Shown: positions 43,740 to 53,578, counted from the stretch's first letter. The stretch: DNA of 64,000 bases from Hominisplanchenecus murintestinalis (GCA_004793585.1 SRZB01000006.1:36463-100462); one strand, 5' to 3'. Numbers and translations are program-made. The notes: generated by a model not told the origin, from the letters alone.

Positions 43740-44630
43740 TTACGCTAATTCAATTCCAAAGTCCTTTAATGCCTGTGCTAGCTTTGGTACGTTTTTCTCC
43801 TCCATATCAGTCAGCGGCCCACGCAGGGTTCCCGCATTTTTCCCCATCAGGTTCAGCGCTGCTTTCACCGGAATGGGATTTACTTCACAGAACAACGCGT
43901 CTGCCAGAGGAAGAGCTTTCAGCTGCAGCTCACGGCTCTCTTTCACCTTGCCATCCAGGTAAAGCTGTACGATATCATGCGTCTGCTTCGGCGCGACATT
44001 GGAAAGTACAGAAATCACACCGATACCGCCCAGAGAAAGAATCGGGACAATCTGGTCGTCATTACCCGAATAAATATCAATGCATCCGTCTGCAAGCTGT
44101 GCCAGCTTCGCAATCTGTGAAATATTCCCGCTTGCTTCTTTAATCGCTACGATGTTTTCCACATTTTTCGCCAGCTCTACGGCCGTCTCCGGCTGAATGT
44201 TGCATCCTGTCCGACTGGGCACATTATACAGGATAATCGGCAGCCTCACCGCATTTGCCACTGTTGTAAAGTGCTGAACCAGCCCTTTCTGCGTCGCCTT
44301 ATTATAATACGGAGTTACCAGCAAAAGCCCGTCTGCCCCGAATTTCTCTGCCTCCTGCGAGAGATAGACTGCGGTTTCCGTGCAGTTAGAACCCGTTCCC
44401 GCAACCACCGGAATTCTCTTCGCCACTTTGTCAACCGCAAACTTGATAACCTCCAAATGCTCCTCATGGCTCAATGTAGAAGACTCTCCCGTCGTTCCGC
44501 AAATGATAAGGGCATCTGTGGAATTCGCAATCTGTTCCTCTATCAGTGTTCCCAAAACCTCGTAATTTACATCTCCATTTTCTTTCATCGGCGTGACAAT
44601 CGCAACGCCTGCACCTGTAAAGATAGCCAT
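43740..44630 (-). CDS. dapA: 4-hydroxy-tetrahydrodipicolinate synthase
   Basis: 296 residues, TIM barrel. GTTGESSTLSHEEH (substrate carboxylate loop), catalytic Tyr in LYNVPSRTG, Schiff-base Lys in IVAIKEASGNI. Condenses pyruvate with aspartate semialdehyde, the entry to DAP for peptidoglycan and lysine. Preceded by riboswitch, terminator and promoter. Confidence 0.97.
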   Translation of the reverse strand: MAIFTGAGVAIVTPMKENGDVNYEVLGTLIEEQIANSTDALIICGTTGESSTLSHEEHLEVIKFAVDKVAKRIPVVAGTGSNCTETAVYLSQEAEKFGADGLLLVTPYYNKATQKGLVQHFTTVANAVRLPIILYNVPSRTGCNIQPETAVELAKNVENIVAIKEASGNISQIAKLAQLADGCIDIYSGNDDQIVPILSLGGIGVISVLSNVAPKQTHDIVQLYLDGKVKESRELQLKALPLADALFCEVNPIPVKAALNLMGKNAGTLRGPLTDMEEKNVPKLAQALKDFGIELA

Positions 44631-44705
44631 TTGTTTTCCTCCTTTTTCTCAAATCTCACTTCCGGTATGAATACACAGCCCCTGCCCCGCAGGAACTTTC
44701 CTGTA

Positions 44706-44737
44706 AGGCAAAAAGAGCAGGCCGCCGGGCCTGCTCT
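44706..44737 (-). terminator. Riboswitch-linked intrinsic terminator upstream of dapA
   Basis: 10-bp stem AGAGCAGGCC (44714-44723) / GGCCTGCTCT (44728-44737), followed on the minus strand by TTTTTGCC. It lies between the lysine aptamer and dapA, as in transcription-attenuating lysine riboswitches. Confidence 0.9.
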
Positions 44738-44767
44738 AAAGAATCTTTCCGTATATCCGTTTCTTCT

Positions 44768-44942
44768 TCAGAGAGCTCCCCATCAGACAGTGATGAGAGT
44801 CATGCAGCTCTTCACTGCATGCCCAAGAGTACAGCTTTCAGGTACTGCACCTTTCGGCGTCCTCCCCTTTCTCCCATGTTCCCCTGTGCCTGAACACATC
44901 CGATGAGCTACTCTTGAAGCACGCGACCTCTACTCTAAAATA
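44768..44942 (-). promoter_or_regulatory. Lysine riboswitch (L box)
   Basis: Read on the minus strand the aptamer opens with GTAGAGGTCGCG, CTTCAAGAGTA, continues with GGGGAGGACGCCGAAAGG, TGGGCATGCA, and closes with GGGGAGCTCTC. These match the conserved core of Bacillus lysC L-box aptamers. With lysine bound the downstream terminator should form and shut off dapA-dapB. Confidence 0.93.
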
Positions 44943-44996
44943 TGAATTTATTCCACAACTGTTCCGTATGCGTCAACTAATAGTTATGTTCTCTTA

Positions 44997-45025
44997 ACTA
45001 TAGCATTAATGAAAATCCTTGTCAA
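44997..45025 (-). promoter_or_regulatory. Promoter of the riboswitch-dapA-dapB unit
   Basis: Minus-strand TTGACA (45020-45025), 17 bp, TATAGT (44997-45002). The -35 lies inside the last codons of aspS. The start site falls just ahead of the lysine aptamer. Confidence 0.8.
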
Positions 45026-46823
45026 CGTCAGATTTCATCTCCTGTTTCGCGATTTCCAGAGCCAGCTCTTCGAGCTGCTGCTCCTCTACTGTTCCCGGAG
45101 CTCCTGTCATCAGGCAGGATGCGTCTTTCACCTTCGGGAAGGCGATAACTTCACGGATACTGTCCTCCCCTGCCATCAGCATAACCAGCCTGTCCAGACC
45201 GTATGCCAGTCCTGCATGGGGCGGAACGCCATATTTAAATGCGCTCAGCAGGAAGCCAAACTGGTCTTCTGCTCTTTCCTTCGAAAATCCCAGCACTTCA
45301 AACATCTTGGACTGAATATCATCCTGGTGGATTCTCACGCTTCCGCCGCCGATTTCATTGCCGTTCAGGGTGATATCGTAAGCCTTTGCGCGGACAGCGC
45401 CCGGATCCGTATCAATTTTATCCAAATCTTCTTCCATAGGCATGGTAAACGGATGATGCATCGCCACATACCTGTCCTCTTCCTCAGAGTATTCCAACAG
45501 TGGGAATTCCGTAATCCACAGGAATTTATATTCATCCTTTTTCAGCAGCCCCAGGCTCTTCGCGATTTCCAGACGAAGCGCCCCCAGCACGTTCCACACA
45601 ATTTTATTTTTGTCAGCTGCAAAGAGAAGTAAATCTCCCGGTTTTCCTTCCAGCGCCTTCACAATCGCCGCCAATTCTTCCTCTGTCATGAATTTTGCAA
45701 ACGAAGACTTGTATGAGCCGTCATCATTAATGGCCAGATATGCCAGTCCTTTTGCACCGTACCCTTTCGCAAACTCTACCAGAGCGTCAATCTTCTTTCT
45801 CGGCATCTTTCCCTGGCCGTCGGCATTGATTCCCCGGACGCTGCCGCCGTTCTCCAGCGCGCCTGTAAATACACCGAAACCACAGCCCTTCACCAGCTCG
45901 GAAATATCTTTCAGTTCCATGCCAAAACGCGTATCAGGCTTATCTGACCCAAATCTGTCCATCGCTTCTTTCCAGGTCATCCTTGGAATCGGAAGCGGCA
46001 CTTCCACGCCCACGGCATCCCTGAAAATCTTAGCCAGAAGCCTTTCATTTACATCAATCACATCGTCAATATCTACGAACGAAAGCTCCAGGTCAATCTG
46101 CGTAAACTCCGGCTGTCTGTCCGCCCGCAAGTCCTCATCGCGGAAACACTTCGCAATCTGAAAATACCTGTCATATCCCGAACACATCAAAAGCTGTTTA
46201 AACAGCTGCGGTGACTGTGGAAGCGCATAAAAATGCCCCGTATGGATACGGCTCGGCACCAAATAGTCCCTCGCCCCTTCCGGCGTACTTTTTATCAGAA
46301 TCGGAGTCTCTATCTCCAGAAAGCCTTCGTCCGCCAGAAACTGCCGCGCAGAATTTGCTACCAGGCTGCGCAGCATCAGGTTCCGCTGCAGGTTCGGACG
46401 GCGTAAGTCAAGAAAACGATATTTCAGCCTCAGCTCATCTTTTGTCTTGATATCCTCCTCAATCGGAAACGGCGGCGTCTCAGACTCTGAAAGAATCCGA
46501 AGCTGCTCCGCACGGATTTCAATTTCCCCGGTAGCCAGGTTTTCATTTACAGCCCCCTCCCGCATCTCCACACGGCCTGCGACTGCGATTACAAACTCGC
46601 TTCTCAGTTTTCCGGCTTTCTCAAACCCGTCTGCCCCAACGTCTTTTTCATCAAATACAATCTGCAGAAGCCCGGAACGGTCGCGCAAATCCACAAAAAT
46701 CAGGCTGCCCAGATTTCTTCTCTTCTGCACCCATCCCATCACTGTTACCTGGCTCCCCACATTTGCCGTTCCAAGTTCCGTACACCTGTGAGATCTTTTC
46801 AATCCCTTCATTGATTCTGCCAT
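45006..46823 (-). CDS. aspS: Aspartyl-tRNA synthetase, bacterial type
   Basis: 605 residues from the ATG at 46821-46823, which has GAGGAG 9 nt upstream; an in-frame GTG seven codons earlier is less likely. N-terminal OB anticodon-binding domain (VMGWVQKRRNLGSLIFVDLRD), class II motif 2 FRDEDLRADRQPEFTQID, the bacterial GAD insertion around 300-410, motif 3 GLAYGLDRLVML. Last gene of the relA-hisS-aspS cluster. No terminator follows; the next promoter starts within its end. Confidence 0.97.
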   Translation of the reverse strand: MAESMKGLKRSHRCTELGTANVGSQVTVMGWVQKRRNLGSLIFVDLRDRSGLLQIVFDEKDVGADGFEKAGKLRSEFVIAVAGRVEMREGAVNENLATGEIEIRAEQLRILSESETPPFPIEEDIKTKDELRLKYRFLDLRRPNLQRNLMLRSLVANSARQFLADEGFLEIETPILIKSTPEGARDYLVPSRIHTGHFYALPQSPQLFKQLLMCSGYDRYFQIAKCFRDEDLRADRQPEFTQIDLELSFVDIDDVIDVNERLLAKIFRDAVGVEVPLPIPRMTWKEAMDRFGSDKPDTRFGMELKDISELVKGCGFGVFTGALENGGSVRGINADGQGKMPRKKIDALVEFAKGYGAKGLAYLAINDDGSYKSSFAKFMTEEELAAIVKALEGKPGDLLLFAADKNKIVWNVLGALRLEIAKSLGLLKKDEYKFLWITEFPLLEYSEEEDRYVAMHHPFTMPMEEDLDKIDTDPGAVRAKAYDITLNGNEIGGGSVRIHQDDIQSKMFEVLGFSKERAEDQFGFLLSAFKYGVPPHAGLAYGLDRLVMLMAGEDSIREVIAFPKVKDASCLMTGAPGTVEEQQLEELALEIAKQEMKSDVDKDFH

Positions 46824-46875
46824 TCTCTGTCTCTCCTCTTTCACTCATATTTCAGCAGCCGTGCGCTGCTGTTCT

Positions 46876-48126
46876 TTAACGGTTAAAATATTCTTTAATC
46901 TCGGTATATCCTTCCGCCGTCAGCTGTTCCTTCTGGAATTTCTTATTTTTCTTCATCACCGCTACAGTAACCTGCTTTCCCTGGCTGCGCTCGGCTTCCG
47001 CCTCTTTAAAAATCTTCAAAAGACCTTCCTTCGGCATATTTTTCTCCATAAGGAACGCCGTCTTTCCTTTCTTCGCCGGAATCTGGTAATCTTTCTCCAG
47101 AAGAAGCATTACGATACGCTCAAAACCAATCGAAAATCCACATGCACAAGTCTGGTTTCCTGTAAATTTCCCAATCATCTCATCGTAACGGCCGCCGCCC
47201 CCTACAGAGCCGCCAAACCCGTCAATGCTAATTTCAAAAATCGGACCTGTATAATAAGACATGCCCCTTACCAGCGTAGGATCAAACACAATCTTGAAGT
47301 CCGCCGTTTTCACCGCCTCCACACTCTCAATAATTGTCTCCATATCTTCCGCCGTCTTTTCATCCAGCACGCCTGCCAGCTTTTCTTTTAAATACCTCAC
47401 GCCTGCCAGATTATTCGTAACTCCCTCAAACAGCTCCAGGTATCTATCAACGCATTCCTTTCCAAAACCTTCCTTTTCCAGTTCAGCCGCCACGCCCTCC
47501 ATGCCGATTTTATCCATCTTATCCAGGATAATAAATACCAAATCATAACTCTCTTCCGGAAATCCGCTGTATTTTGCCATAGCCTTTAAAATTTTCCTAT
47601 CGTTGATACGAATTGTAAAACCTTCGAAATCCAATTTCCCTACCAAAGTAGATGTCGCTAAAATCAGCTCAATCTCCGCTAAAATCGTCGGCTCTCCCAA
47701 AATATCAATATCACACTGCATAAATTGGCGGAAACGCCCCCTCTGAGGTCTGTCTGCCCGCCACACATTCCCCATCTGCAGAGCCTTGAACGGCGAAGGC
47801 AGATCATTGGCATTGTTTGCATAATACCTGGAAAGAGGAACCGTCAAATCATAGCGCAGCCCGCTGTCCACCAGGTCGCCTTCCGTCTCGGCAGTGTCAA
47901 GCTTCAGCTTCTCCCCGCGTTTCAGAATTTTAAAAATCAGTTTCTCATTTTCCCCTCCCTGTTTGCTGGAAAGGTTTTCGATGTGCTCCACGCACGGCGT
48001 CTCTATAGATGAAAACCCAAATGCCCCATACGTTTCTTTAATCAACTGGATAACATAATCCCGGATTTCCATTTCCCTGGGGGAGATATCTTTCATGCCG
48101 GTCACCGGCTTCTTCTTCAGGCTCAT
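46876..48126 (-). CDS. hisS: Histidyl-tRNA synthetase
   Basis: 416 residues, class II. Motif 1 region YGAFGFSSIETPCVE, motif 2 GNVWRADRPQRGRFRQFMQCDID, HisA/B motifs LVRGMSYYTGPIFEI and CGFSIGFERIVMLL, and a short C-terminal anticodon domain. No HisZ features: the catalytic Arg/Gln residues are present. Start ATG shares ATGA with the HD-GYP stop. Confidence 0.95.
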   Translation of the reverse strand: MSLKKKPVTGMKDISPREMEIRDYVIQLIKETYGAFGFSSIETPCVEHIENLSSKQGGENEKLIFKILKRGEKLKLDTAETEGDLVDSGLRYDLTVPLSRYYANNANDLPSPFKALQMGNVWRADRPQRGRFRQFMQCDIDILGEPTILAEIELILATSTLVGKLDFEGFTIRINDRKILKAMAKYSGFPEESYDLVFIILDKMDKIGMEGVAAELEKEGFGKECVDRYLELFEGVTNNLAGVRYLKEKLAGVLDEKTAEDMETIIESVEAVKTADFKIVFDPTLVRGMSYYTGPIFEISIDGFGGSVGGGGRYDEMIGKFTGNQTCACGFSIGFERIVMLLLEKDYQIPAKKGKTAFLMEKNMPKEGLLKIFKEAEAERSQGKQVTVAVMKKNKKFQKEQLTAEGYTEIKEYFNR

Positions 48127-48716
48127 ACTCTGTCCTCCTCTAATTCAATCAGCCATTCTTTCATCAGTAAATCCTCGATTCCTTCTTCATGGATAACTGT
48201 CAGGAATTCAAGGAACACCCTCATATCAAAATTTTTAACTTCTTCTATCATCAGTTCCACTGCCGTATGAATCGGAAACGCCCTCCGATACGGCCGATCT
48301 GCAATCAGCGCCGCAAATACATCACACACCCGCAAGATTCTGGCCCCAATGGGAATATCTTCTCCCGACCGATTGGACGGGTAGCCCGTCCCGTCATAAT
48401 TTTCATGATGATATAAAATGCTCTGTAAAATAAAATCTGAATATCCCTCATCCACCAGCATCGCATATCCAAGGCTTGCATGGCTGCGCACATACCGCAT
48501 TTCTTCAATTTTCAGCGTATCTTCCCGCTGGTAAATGTAGAACGATACTTCCAGCTTCCCGATATCATGCAGTACCCCGGCAATCGCCATTTCATGGCAT
48601 TGATCTTCGGGAAGCCCCAGAGATTTCGCCACACGCCAGGCGAGGTTGCTGACGCAGATTCCGTGGGAAATCTCTTCAAGCATATGCTTCTCTAATGTAT
48701 TTCCATTATTTTCCAT
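48123..48716 (-). CDS. HD-GYP-type phosphohydrolase domain protein
   Basis: 197 residues with only the HD domain. Metal ligands: AGVLHDIGKLEV (HD), MRYVRSHASLGYAML, YHHENYDGTGYP (HHExxDGxGYP, the HD-GYP variant), and RILRVCDVFAAL. Relatives hydrolyse c-di-GMP or other nucleotides; this single-domain form has no sensor or response-regulator part. Overlaps hemZ by 11 nt and hisS by 4 nt. Confidence 0.88.
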   Translation of the reverse strand: MENNGNTLEKHMLEEISHGICVSNLAWRVAKSLGLPEDQCHEMAIAGVLHDIGKLEVSFYIYQREDTLKIEEMRYVRSHASLGYAMLVDEGYSDFILQSILYHHENYDGTGYPSNRSGEDIPIGARILRVCDVFAALIADRPYRRAFPIHTAVELMIEEVKNFDMRVFLEFLTVIHEEGIEDLLMKEWLIELEEDRV

Positions 48717-50184
48717 ACTTCACAAATCCCTGTCTTTTGCGCTCTATCATCTCATCAATACGTTCTATATAATTGTTTATGTCTTTTACATTTTCAATCC
48801 TGTCGATGCGGTCAGAAGCCCGCACCACTTTCGTAGACGCCCCGGCCCCCAGCGCAAGAATAGACTGCTTCTCCTCCATAATCAGGATATTGTAAATCCC
48901 GGCTTTGCCGGTTTTCGCATAACCTACATTTTCAAAATTCCCCGCCATATTTTTTTGGCGGTAAAGATAGTAAGGCGACATTCCCGCGTTTCCCGCATAC
49001 ACTGAAGTCAGATCCATAATTTCCTGGTTATTTGTAAATGTCATTTCTTTATACTGGTCTTTAAACATATTCAGCCTTGCCGCCCGCTTCACTGCCAGTG
49101 AATGTACCGTAATGCTGTCCGGCATAAGCTTTGTCACTTCCTTCATGGTATACTCTACCTCCGGAAGCTCCTCCCCCGGAAGCCCTACGATTAAATCCAT
49201 ATTGATATTGTCAAAGCCCAGTTCTCTTGCCAGGTAAAATGCCGCTTCCGTTTCTCCCACTGTATGCCGCCGTCCGATAATCTCAAGCGTTTTTTGATTC
49301 ATGGTCTGGGGGTTAATCGAAATCCGGCTCACGCCATGCTCCTGCAGCACGCGCAGCTTGTCCCTGCTAATGCTGTCCGGCCGCCCCGCCTCCACCGTAA
49401 ATTCCTGAAGGTGGGACAAATCGAAATGGCGCTCAATCTCTGTCAGCAGACGCTCCAGCTGCGCCGGTTCCAAGGTCGTAGGCGTGCCGCCCCCAATATA
49501 GAGTGTATCCAGAATCCGTCCCCGGTAAGCCTCTGCCCCAAAGGCAATTTCCCGGCATAAAGCATCCAGATATGTATCCACCCTATCCTTCCACACTGAA
49601 ATAGGGCTGGAACTAAACGAACAATACAGGCAAATACTGGGACAGAACGGAATTCCGATATACAAGCTGTACCCATCCGCATAATGAATATTTTCCAGAA
49701 TGTGCTTCTCCCGGTTGGCAATCATGATGGCCAGCGCCGTCTTTTCGCTGCTGGTAAAATACGTTTTCCGCATATAATCTGCAATTTCCGTATTCTTCCA
49801 CCCCGCCTCCAGAAGCGCCATAGGAATCTTTGTAGGGCGTATCCCCGTCAAATTTCCCCAGGGAAGTTTCTGCCCCGTATATTCCGAAAGCATTTCATAA
49901 AGCAGCGATTTCAGGCAGTTCTTTGTCTTCTTCCTATCCGCATAGCCATCCACTGCGGAATCCCTCTCTATCAGAACCTTTTGCTGTCCGTCCTCAAAAC
50001 AAATCCTAATCCTATCCTCTCCATAGTCTATCAGAATAAAAAAATCAGCTGCACCACTGCTTTCTTCAGGCTGTGCCGTTTCTTCCAAAACCTTTACAGA
50101 TACATCTACTCCCGGATAAAATGCGCGTACCAGAGAATAAATATCATATTCAAAATCACGTTTATTCAGCATTACAACTATCAT
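48706..50184 (-). CDS. hemZ: Coproporphyrinogen dehydrogenase HemZ (radical SAM)
   Basis: 492 residues. Radical-SAM cluster motif CPSICLYCSFSS near residues 180-190, then TLYIGGGTPTTLEP and SRISINPQTMNQKTLEIIGR, typical of HemN/HemZ/HemW-type enzymes. The ~170-residue N-terminal extension and the C-terminal YYLYRQKNMAGNFENVGY point to HemZ. Oxygen-independent step of haem or sirohaem-branch porphyrin synthesis is assumed. No other haem genes are near. Start ATG shares ATGA with the MBL stop. Confidence 0.9.
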   Translation of the reverse strand: MIVVMLNKRDFEYDIYSLVRAFYPGVDVSVKVLEETAQPEESSGAADFFILIDYGEDRIRICFEDGQQKVLIERDSAVDGYADRKKTKNCLKSLLYEMLSEYTGQKLPWGNLTGIRPTKIPMALLEAGWKNTEIADYMRKTYFTSSEKTALAIMIANREKHILENIHYADGYSLYIGIPFCPSICLYCSFSSSPISVWKDRVDTYLDALCREIAFGAEAYRGRILDTLYIGGGTPTTLEPAQLERLLTEIERHFDLSHLQEFTVEAGRPDSISRDKLRVLQEHGVSRISINPQTMNQKTLEIIGRRHTVGETEAAFYLARELGFDNINMDLIVGLPGEELPEVEYTMKEVTKLMPDSITVHSLAVKRAARLNMFKDQYKEMTFTNNQEIMDLTSVYAGNAGMSPYYLYRQKNMAGNFENVGYAKTGKAGIYNILIMEEKQSILALGAGASTKVVRASDRIDRIENVKDINNYIERIDEMIERKRQGFVKYGK

Positions 50185-50801
50185 ACGAACGGATTATTCT
50201 CCTTTTCATGTGCAATCGTAGTTTCACACCCATGCCCCGGGTATACGATGGTGTTCTCTGGCAATATCGCAAACAGCCCCCTGACAGAATTCACCAGCAC
50301 AGACATGCTTCCCGTAGGAAAATCCGTGCGTCCTACCCCTTCGCAAAACAGGGTATCCCCGGAAAAAAGCGCTGCTTCATCAGGAAAATAATAGCACACG
50401 CCGCCTTTCGTATGCCCCGGCGTGTGAAGTACCTGTATCCGGAACCCAGCCATCATAAATTCCTCTTTATCGGTATACAGCTTATCCGGCTGCACGGTAA
50501 ATGGCTCTCCAAACTGCCCGGACAGATTCTTTTCCGTATCACGCAGCACATCTGCCTCCCCGCTGCCTGCCCCAATCAAAATCCCATACGTATCCGCCAG
50601 TTCCCGCGCCGCCCCGATATGGTCGAAATGTCCGTGCGTCAGCAAAATACCTGCTAAACGTACTCCCAGCGCCTCAATATCCGCTTTTATCCTATCTGCC
50701 GCATCCGCCGGGTCAATCAGTATCGCTTCTTTCGTATCTGTATGCACTATCAAATAAACATTTGTCCCTACCATCCCCAGCACACGCTTCTTAACCTGCA
50801 T
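50181..50801 (-). CDS. Metallo-beta-lactamase-fold hydrolase (glyoxalase II-like)
   Basis: 206 residues. Zinc ligands in LLTHGHFDHIGA (HxHxDH), HTPGHTKGGVCY, FSGDTLF and VYPGHG. Fits the short glyoxalase-II/YcbL group; substrate thioester or other ester not known. The start has GGGAGGG upstream. In the relA-to-aspS cluster between relA and hemZ. Confidence 0.9.
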   Translation of the reverse strand: MQVKKRVLGMVGTNVYLIVHTDTKEAILIDPADAADRIKADIEALGVRLAGILLTHGHFDHIGAARELADTYGILIGAGSGEADVLRDTEKNLSGQFGEPFTVQPDKLYTDKEEFMMAGFRIQVLHTPGHTKGGVCYYFPDEAALFSGDTLFCEGVGRTDFPTGSMSVLVNSVRGLFAILPENTIVYPGHGCETTIAHEKENNPFV

Positions 50802-50879
50802 TCCGTCTCACCCTCCCTCTATTGCAAAGCCTGATATTTCCTGTCCTCTTCTTAGTATATGCTGCTGCGGAAAGAGGCA

Positions 50880-53201
50880 TCATCCAGTCGTTCTCTCAAT
50901 GTCAATGACACTCTCTACCTGTCTGACTTTCCCTATCAGGTGATTCAGCTCCTCTCTGCTTGGCACGTCAAATGTGAGGCTAATCGTCGCTGTCCCCTGC
51001 TTGCTGGTGGTGCTGTTCGCGCTGCTCACATCTATTTTCCGTTCTGTGAAAATCTTCATGATATCTACCAAAAGCCCTGTTCGGTTATAACCATACACTT
51101 TAATTTCCGCAGTATACAGCTCTCCTGTCTTTCCTGCCGGAGACGCCTGCCACTCCGCATCAATCAGCCTCACCCTGTCGGCGTCCGCCAGATTTATCAC
51201 ATTGACGCAGTCCGTCCTGTGGATAGACACGCCTCTGCCCCGGGTCACGAAACCGACAATCTCATCCCCCGGAATCGGAGAACAGCACTTCGAAAAGCGC
51301 ACGGCAACATCGTGGATTCCCTTCACCACAATACCGCTCTTTGATTTGGCGACACGTATCCTGTCTTTCGAATCCACGGCTTCCAGGATTTCCTCGTCTG
51401 TAATCTCCTTCTTGTGCTCTTTCTCATACTCTTCCAGCAGCCGGTTCACCACCTGGCCCTCTTTCAGCCCGCCATGACCAATAGCCGCCAATGTGGAGTC
51501 CCAATCGCGGAATCCGTATTTGCGCATGATTTTTTCAAGATAAGCAGGTTTCATCAGGCTGCTCAGCACAATATTCTTCGTCTTACAATAAGCTGCCAGC
51601 AGTTCTTTTCCTTTGATGATATTATCCTCTTTCCGCTCATGCTTAAACCACTGGTTAATTTTATTCTTTGCCTGCGTGCTCTTTACAATATTCAGCCAAT
51701 CGCGGCTTGGTCCTTTAGAATTTTGTGATGTAAGGATTTCAATCCTGTCCCCGTTCTGGAGCACATAGTCAATCGTCACCAGCTTGCCGTTTACCCTCGC
51801 CCCAATCATCTTATTTCCCACGGCTGAATGGATGCTGTACGCAAAATCTATAGGCGTAGAACCGTTCGGCAGGTTCTTCACATCGCCGGCCGGGGTAAAG
51901 CAGTATACATTCTCCGCAAACAAGTCCAAATCGCTCTTTAACAAACTCAGAAACTCCCGGTTATCAGACATATCCCGCTGCCACTCCAGAATCTGCCGCA
52001 GCCAGCTCAGCTTCTCTTCTTCCTGCTGTGCCACCGGTTTCTTTCCGTCAGAGCTCTCTTTATATTTCCAATGCGCCGCAATACCATACTCTGCGGTGCG
52101 GTGCATATCAAATGTCCGTATCTGTATCTCAAAAGGCTGTCCGTTCGGCCCGATCAGCGTCGTGTGAAGCGACTGGTACATGTTCTGCTTCGGCATCGCA
52201 ATATAATCTTTAAACCGCCCTGGAATCGGCTTATACATCTCATGGATAACCCCCAGCGCGGCATAGCAGTCCTTCACACTGTCCACCACGATACGCACGG
52301 CAAACAAATCATAAATCTGCTCCAGCGTCTTATCCTGGTTTACCATTTTCTTATAAATGCTAAAGAAATGCTTCACCCTTCCATAAATCTGCGCCTTGAT
52401 TTCCGCCTCTTCAATATGGCTGCTGACTTCGCCCACGATTCCCTGGACGTATTCTTCCCTCGCACTCTTTCTGAGAGAAATCTTCTCCACCAAATCATAA
52501 TATACTTCCGGCTCCAGATATTTCAGGGACAAATCATCCAGCTCAACCTTAATCTTCGAAATTCCGAGACGCTGCGCAATCGGGGCATAGATATCCATCG
52601 TCTCCTGCGCCTTTTCCTTCTGCTTTTCCGGTCTCATGTATTTCAGTGTACGCATATTGTGCAGCCTGTCGGCAAGCTTAATCAGAATCACACGGATATC
52701 TTTTGCCATAGCCAGAAACATTTTCCGCAGATTCTCCGCCTGCTCCTCTACCTTATCTGAAGAATAACTCAGCTGTCCCAGCTTCGTAACCCCATCAACC
52801 AAAAGGGCGACCTCCGCGCTGAACTCCTGGACAATTTCTTCTGACGTCATAACCGTGTCTTCTACCACATCATGCAGAAGCCCCGCCACAATCGTCTCCT
52901 TATCCATCTCCAAATCCGCCAAAATAATCGCCACGCAGAGCGGGTGGATAATGTACGGCTCCCCCGACTTCCTGCACTGCCCCTCATGGGCGTCATGGGC
53001 AATCTTATATGCCTTTTGAATCATAGAAATGTCCGCTGACGGATGATACTTTTTGACACTGTTAATCAATTCCTGATACAGCACCGCAGGACTCGTAAAA
53101 TCATCCATATTCTTTAGGCTTGCGTCTGCTTTCCTGATTTCTTCTTTTTTCTCACTAATTGTCCTTGTTCCCATAGGCATACTCATCACCATCTTTCCCA
53201 T
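50880..53201 (-). CDS. relA: Bifunctional (p)ppGpp synthetase/hydrolase (Rel/SpoT)
   Basis: About 773 residues; the exact start is unsure because several ATGs (for example MGKMVMSMPM) lie close together without a strong ribosome site. HD hydrolase: AHEGQCRKSGEPYIIHPL, LLHDVVEDTVM. Synthetase: FKDYIAMPKQNMYQSLHTTLIG. TGS domain: VYCFTPAGDVKNLPNGSTP. Zinc-finger/helical region around CCSPIPGDEIVG, and C-terminal ACT domain. Both catalytic halves look intact. First gene of the cluster reaching aspS, behind a good promoter. Confidence 0.95.
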   Translation of the reverse strand: MGKMVMSMPMGTRTISEKKEEIRKADASLKNMDDFTSPAVLYQELINSVKKYHPSADISMIQKAYKIAHDAHEGQCRKSGEPYIIHPLCVAIILADLEMDKETIVAGLLHDVVEDTVMTSEEIVQEFSAEVALLVDGVTKLGQLSYSSDKVEEQAENLRKMFLAMAKDIRVILIKLADRLHNMRTLKYMRPEKQKEKAQETMDIYAPIAQRLGISKIKVELDDLSLKYLEPEVYYDLVEKISLRKSAREEYVQGIVGEVSSHIEEAEIKAQIYGRVKHFFSIYKKMVNQDKTLEQIYDLFAVRIVVDSVKDCYAALGVIHEMYKPIPGRFKDYIAMPKQNMYQSLHTTLIGPNGQPFEIQIRTFDMHRTAEYGIAAHWKYKESSDGKKPVAQQEEEKLSWLRQILEWQRDMSDNREFLSLLKSDLDLFAENVYCFTPAGDVKNLPNGSTPIDFAYSIHSAVGNKMIGARVNGKLVTIDYVLQNGDRIEILTSQNSKGPSRDWLNIVKSTQAKNKINQWFKHERKEDNIIKGKELLAAYCKTKNIVLSSLMKPAYLEKIMRKYGFRDWDSTLAAIGHGGLKEGQVVNRLLEEYEKEHKKEITDEEILEAVDSKDRIRVAKSKSGIVVKGIHDVAVRFSKCCSPIPGDEIVGFVTRGRGVSIHRTDCVNVINLADADRVRLIDAEWQASPAGKTGELYTAEIKVYGYNRTGLLVDIMKIFTERKIDVSSANSTTSKQGTATISLTFDVPSREELNHLIGKVRQVESVIDIERTTG

Positions 53202-53261
53202 CTGCCATCATCACATTACTGTCTGGTCTCAACCTTTTCACTTTCCAGTTTCATAGCAACA

Positions 53262-53290
53262 AGTATAACATTCGAAGAGATTGATTGCAA
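53262..53290 (-). promoter_or_regulatory. relA promoter
   Basis: Minus-strand -35 TTGCAA (53285-53290), 17 bp, -10 TATACT (53262-53267), about 60 bp before the coding start. Confidence 0.65.
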
Positions 53291-53530
53291 TAGCTTATCT
53301 TTCAAGCACTGCGCAAAACCCGGCGCCTGTAGGCTGTAAAACACCTTCCCCCTAGTCAACACCCCCGCGGCAATCGCAAAATATGCAGGCAGGCATGCCC
53401 ACTTGGCTCGTTGCTCACGGGAATAAAAACAAGCAGCCCATTCTGTATGGAATGGAACTGCCTGGCATAATTAATTTCATTTTCTAACGGTTAAACTCCT
53501 TCGTTTCTATCATCCATCTCACACAATGTA
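53291..53530. other. Non-coding stretch between tRNA-Leu terminator and relA promoter
   Basis: About 240 bp with no open frame of coding character. It contains a GGCATGCC palindrome (53393-53400 region) and a weak hairpin CCATTC/GAATGG around 53438-53455 that is followed by a T-rich run on the minus strand. I recognise no known RNA family or mobile-element end. It may be decayed sequence. Confidence 0.4.
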
Positions 53531-53532
53531 TA

Positions 53533-53573
53533 ACAAAAAACCCTGTATCTATATATAAACAAGATACAAGGTT
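53533..53573 (-). terminator. Terminator after tRNA-Leu
   Basis: AACCTTGTATC / GATACAGGGTT (11 bp with a G-U pair) around an A/T-rich loop, followed on the minus strand by TTTTTTGTTA. Confidence 0.8.
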
Positions 53574-53578
53574 CTTCA

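Noticed and set aside
46824..46844. GTG start extending AspS by seven residues
   Set aside because: GAGGAG sits in front of the ATG at 46821-46823 at normal spacing, while the GTG has none.
53291..53530. Possible insertion-sequence remnant beside tRNA-Leu
   Set aside because: No terminal inverted repeats, target duplication, integrase fragment or tRNA-end duplication could be found.
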